NCBI GenBank assembly: GCA_921293015.1
Contig: OV121081.1
Coordinates: 53,965,877 to 54,029,876 of the forward strand
From: Phorcus lineatus
Lineage: Eukaryota > Mollusca > Gastropoda > Trochida > Trochidae
Reading direction: 5' to 3'
DNA: 64,000 nucleotides
The stretch's first letter is position 1. The number at the start of each line of letters is the position of its first letter. Shown here piece by piece: positions 60,118 to 64,000 of this stretch. The notes under the pieces were generated by a model. That model was not told the DNA's origin. It worked only from the letters and a program-made list of their open reading frames with translations, and searched no databases. A program made the translations under genes and the position numbers.

Positions 60118-60235
60118 TAATCTCTGAGCAGTTAGTGTTTTAAAAAATCTACGTCCTCAACTAAGAAATTTAGTTTTAATCACTGAGTAGATAATGTTAA
60201 TAAAATCCACGTCCTAAACTCAGAAATGTTAAACA
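60118..60235 (+). repeat. Tandem duplication, 59 bp x 2
   Basis: TAATCTCTGAGCAGTTAGTG, then ATCTACGTCCTCAACT and AGAAAT, is followed at 60177 by TAATCACTGAGTAGATAATG, then ATCCACGTCCTAAACT and AGAAAT. The copies are clearly diverged. Confidence 0.75.
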
Positions 60236-60595
60236 AATGCTGTTCCATCCAATAATTTTAATCAAGCGAGCACTATTCTTAACGATGTACATGTAGTTTA
60301 AGTGCAAATGTTGATTGACTATTTATTCAATAAATTTTATGACCTGGTATGAATCAACTTAATTCAACTCCCATTTCATCACAAATAGCAGACGTGTGTA
60401 GAAAAATAATAAAAAGGGTCTGTCAGCAATAGCAATATATCATTTATTTCTTTATGATCGATTTATTCTATGATCGATTGAACTGTCAAGGCAACTTCAA
60501 CTTCGTAACAGGTTTGATAGCTTGAATTATGCTGTGGCCTTCAACTTTCATTGAGACTGAGAATCTCAGACTCATGTAAGTACAAACAGTTACAC

Positions 60596-61783
60596 TGTAG
60601 ACATTCTAGATTTCTGTGGGTAGTGTTATTCTACATAATATTCATTTTCAAATAGTTTCGGTTGTTAGTTGTATTTTCCTTAATCAGTATCCAAACATAT
60701 TATTATTCATGGTAAAACTAAACTGAAGCACAAAAGAAACGTCACCTCAATATTTTTATATTTTTTTCAAATTTAAAGATGTCATAGACACTTGAAAAAT
60801 GGGGATACATATCTCCAAAGCTCATTTTACACTCGACTTTCGCGAACATGCACGAAAAAATGTTTTTTAGTCTGAGAATACAAACTTTGTATGAATTTTT
60901 GCACCAACTACAGAAAAAGTACAAACCGATATCTGGTTTTGCCGGCCCGTCAGCAGAATGACCGTATCCCGAGGATTACGTGTGCAAGGTATCAGAGCCT
61001 ACCGACCACTCAAGGGCATGACGTTAACGCGTAAACATCGACGTCAAAGACTTTCTAAACACCCATGATGTGAATGTTCTCCCATTCTAGCACGATCACC
61101 TGATCTGTCCCCTATAGAGCACATGTGGGCCTACCTGGGACGCCAAATTCGCAACCGTCAGCAGCCTCCAAAAACCAGGGCAAAGTTGATTATTGTGCTC
61201 CAAGAAGAATGACAAAGAGCTCCCATGAATGTCATTCAACAGCAAGGTGTCATGTCCAAGCCTGCATTTGGGCCCGTGCAGGACACACCCGCTATTAATC
61301 TAAAACAAACGTGTTTAGACACTTCGGTGGATGTTTTTGTGAATTTGTGTGTGATCGAATACCGGACAATCATACACCTTGGACCAAGTTGATAAGGAAA
61401 TGGATTTCCTAACTTCGATTTGATTGTACACTTTAATTCATGCTGACTAATTGATCTTTTTTTCCAAATAAAGTATTCATTTTAAAAAATATGTCTTTGT
61501 TCATTTGTTATTGTGAAAATAAATGAGGTGACGTTTCTTTTGTGCTTCAGTTTATTACATAGTGAAAAGGCATTTACGATACTAACACGTATGGCCATGA
61601 ACCCTGTAGACATTCTAGATTTCTGTGGGTAGTACTATTGTACATACTATTAATTTTCAAATAGTTACCGTTGTAAGTTGTATTTTTAACAAATCACTAT
61701 CCAAAAATATTAATTAGTTTCATTGTAAAACTATTACATAGTGAAAAAGCATTTAACATACCAACACATATGGCCATGAACCC
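60596..61783 (+). repeat. Tandem duplication of about 177 bp, one copy interrupted by Tc1
   Basis: Copy 1 starts TGTAGACATTCTAGATTTCT at 60596 and ends TATGGCCATGAACCC at 61604. It contains the 832 bp Tc1 derivative. Copy 2, 61605-61783, has the same start and end and no insertion. The copies differ at roughly one base in ten, so the duplication is older than the insertion. Confidence 0.9.
60721..61552 (+). mobile_element. Internally deleted Tc1-like transposon, family D
   Basis: The ends are AACTGAAGCACAAAAGAAAC and its exact inverted copy, 29 perfect bases in all, flanked by TA at 60719-60720 and 61553-61554. On the plus strand, a piece of the N-terminal domain reads VSRGLRVQGIRAYRPLKGMT and LTRKHRRQRL. 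It jumps to RSPDLSPIEHMWAYLGRQIR, which contains the catalytic Glu, so the parts with both catalytic Asp residues are deleted. A further in-frame stop lies after VLQEE. The perfect ends suggest a fairly recent insertion moved by an enzyme from elsewhere. Confidence 0.9.
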
Positions 61784-64000
61784 AATCCCGCGATACTTGT
61801 AATCATAATTCTGATTACATCCAACATTTCACTCTCAGCATCACTCTTTCTAGCAGAAAACGATTATTATTCAACCATTCCCTGAGATTCCTCGCAACAG
61901 ATATATCTATTGATATTCTCCTATAAAGATGATATTATATGACTGACTCAGTTATTTCGTTATACATGCCCATATAACCTAGGACCTGTCGAAGTTATAG
62001 CCTGAATCACAATTTGTTAATTCCCGTGTCTGTGAAAAGTTCATATGTCATGTAAGATATTTCAATTTTATTATTTTAAGCGTTTGTTTTTATTTGAAGA
62101 AATTTAATCCGCTTCAAACCTTATCAAATCATAATGGCATATTTTAGACCAAAGGTGAAAATATCGCTGGTATTTATGGGATATTTAAGACAACAAACGT
62201 ATATTTATGTTGAAAATTGCTTTCAACAGTCAATCTGGACAGATATTGATTTGATACAGCATAAACAATATTTACAAAGAAATAATGATTTAATTTTTCT
62301 TGATCATGATTATAACAAATCGGCGATATACGGAATAAAGATTCGAAAATAGCGATTCGTGTTAATGTTAATTAATGATTGAACTTCAAAGAAATAAACA
62401 TGGCAAAACATTATGAACATACATAAGTTTTCTTAAAAGTTTGGTATAAAAATCAATAGATTTTACGAACTTGGTCATCAGCCTGATAACAGCATTGTCA
62501 ACAATAATCAGTTCCTGAAAATAATTATATCTCTGTATTTCATAATTCCTAGAAGACCAGATTTTTTTTACGCTTAGTGATGTTATTACTATTTTGTAAA
62601 TTTGGACTTTATGGAAATATGGATTTGAACTGGACTCGAATGATTCTAAAAAATTCAGTATCCTTAACATAAACAAGCCTTACATAATTGCGTGCATGAA
62701 CAACTACATGTATGTATGATAAAACTCAGTTGATAAATGACGTTTGGTAAATGACCGTTTTATTTAGATATGTCAGCTTTAACATGAAAAATTACGACAG
62801 TTATCTAACAGATGGACGGTTGTCTGGTACGATCATAAATTTTTATAACATTTCCTGAAGCATTCACATGAGGTAGTAGATCTATTAAAGCATTTGTCAA
62901 GTGAACTCCCATTGCAATGATATTGTTAAACTTCACATTTTAACTGCTTCTATTTTTTAAAGAACTCCACAATTTGTTTTGTCTTGATCAGGCTCGTAAG
63001 TAGATGTACAATATGATCGCTTTCGCTTTCATTGTTGAAAAGAACTGGTTCTTTGAACTTGAATGAAAAAGCAAAAAACAGATATTCTAAAACCACTGCT
63101 CATTGATTTCCCTTCTAACTCCTTAACTATCGCCTTTTGATGATACAAGATGTTGTACTTGCAAAACTTCGTTTTTAGATGTACACAATTGAAGTTAACG
63201 TATTTTGTAAAATAGTTGTACTTTGATTTCAACACGTTGCTTTACCACAAGTCTAACTAACCAAACCATAAATCTAACCACTGGTCTATCTCCTTATTGA
63301 ATGAAATAAAGGATTGGTGTGATTGTCTATATCGTAACTGTATAACCTTAAGAACTGACCTATTCCAAAATATTTTGTTTATTCACCATTTGGACTCATG
63401 ACGGTTGTGATTTTACTGTCAATTGATAAATCAGACATCAATGAAGGTTTCCTTTAACATGTCTTGGTCATCAGTTTAAGTTAAAGGAGCTTAATCATTA
63501 ATGAAGTGACACATATTTAAAGGTTATTTGATAATCATCTTATCAGTATATTACCAATGAAATATCCTCTTCGTTGGTACAAATGAAATGCTGATATCTT
63601 TGGATGTTTCAAAAACGTTCATCATCAGATTTCATAGATTTGATAAGATGTCTACAGTCCGGTAGGACGCTATTCACAACGTAAGACAAGTGTGAACGTA
63701 CGATGTTAATATAAAAGACTTTGTGTCATGAAAACACTTAAAATGTGTGTTATATCTATAAACATCATATCTTGTATACAGTTGTATACAAAAAACAAAC
63801 AGTTTTATAACTTCCTGGATATTGAATGTAATTCATGCAGTTGATGAATATTACCTATCCTGTAGCCTGTTTCGTAAATCTGATGATAACAAGAGCAACG
63901 TTTTAAATTGCGGGTTGTCACTTACATGAATGTTCCACATATTCAGAGAAGACATATTTACGTTTGTAAACCTTCATACGAAAATATTTACATTAACTGG
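61784..64000. other. AT-rich stretch, with a weak hammerhead-like motif near 63610
   Basis: On the minus strand, 63636-63583 reads ATGAAATCTGATGA, 11 bases, GAAAC, then 16 bases and ATTTCAT. A stem I of 7 pairs and both core boxes are present, but helix III and the cleavage triplet are not convincing. The frames at 62134-62352 and 62386-62676 have chance-like composition. Confidence 0.4.

Overview
This 64 kb window is AT-rich, gene-poor eukaryotic DNA. It holds no bacterial operon, rRNA, tRNA or CRISPR. Three things point to a marine lophotrochozoan, most likely a mollusc: a dense mix of decayed Tc1/mariner elements, Penelope-like fragments and a tyrosine-recombinase element with an SGNH-type hydrolase; many ACATGT-type words; and long (TA)n runs. 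The organism call is an inference from composition and repeat content, not from a marker gene.

Layout. 0.6-2.7 kb: a fossil tyrosine-recombinase element (recombinase piece, SGNH-hydrolase piece, then an array of eight small hairpins on a 26-base pitch). 3.3-4.5 kb: a decayed full-length mariner. 4.5-14 kb: mostly featureless, with three degenerate local repeat families. 14.0-15.5 kb: two Penelope-like endonuclease fragments facing each other tail to tail, one followed by a hammerhead-ribozyme-like sequence. 16-18 kb: a foldback element and a decayed Tc1. 20.9-27.2 kb: the most gene-like part. A candidate short exon is followed by a four-fold tandem array of 1,022 bp units. Each unit carries a splice acceptor, a short open 3'-terminal exon, polyadenylation signals and the left part of a TA-flanked MITE. 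26.5-38 kb: further copies of that MITE (one carrying a nested insertion), a foldback MITE with 9 bp target duplications and Mutator-like character, and an old collinear duplication. 40-50 kb: a Tc1 scrap, an internally deleted mariner, one apparently intact Tc1 transposon (338-residue DD34E transposase, matching inverted repeats, TA duplications), a mariner scrap and a deleted Tc1. 52-64 kb: a promoter-like CCAAT/E-box/ATGGCG cluster, foldbacks, a LINE 3' end, a large inverted repeat with hammerhead-like cores, a long (TA)n tract, and a Tc1 deletion derivative inside one copy of a tandem duplication whose other copy preserves the empty site.

How the parts relate. Most recognisable sequence is mobile DNA of the Tc1/mariner superfamily, and only the 44-46 kb element looks able to make its own transposase. 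The host contribution I can argue for is the 20.9-26 kb exon set. There, a tandem duplication joined MITE sequence to an exon and so supplied new T-rich sequence in front of exon copies 2-4.

Two signals deserve most attention: the covarying hairpin array at 2483-2680 and the terminal-exon array at 22727-26813.
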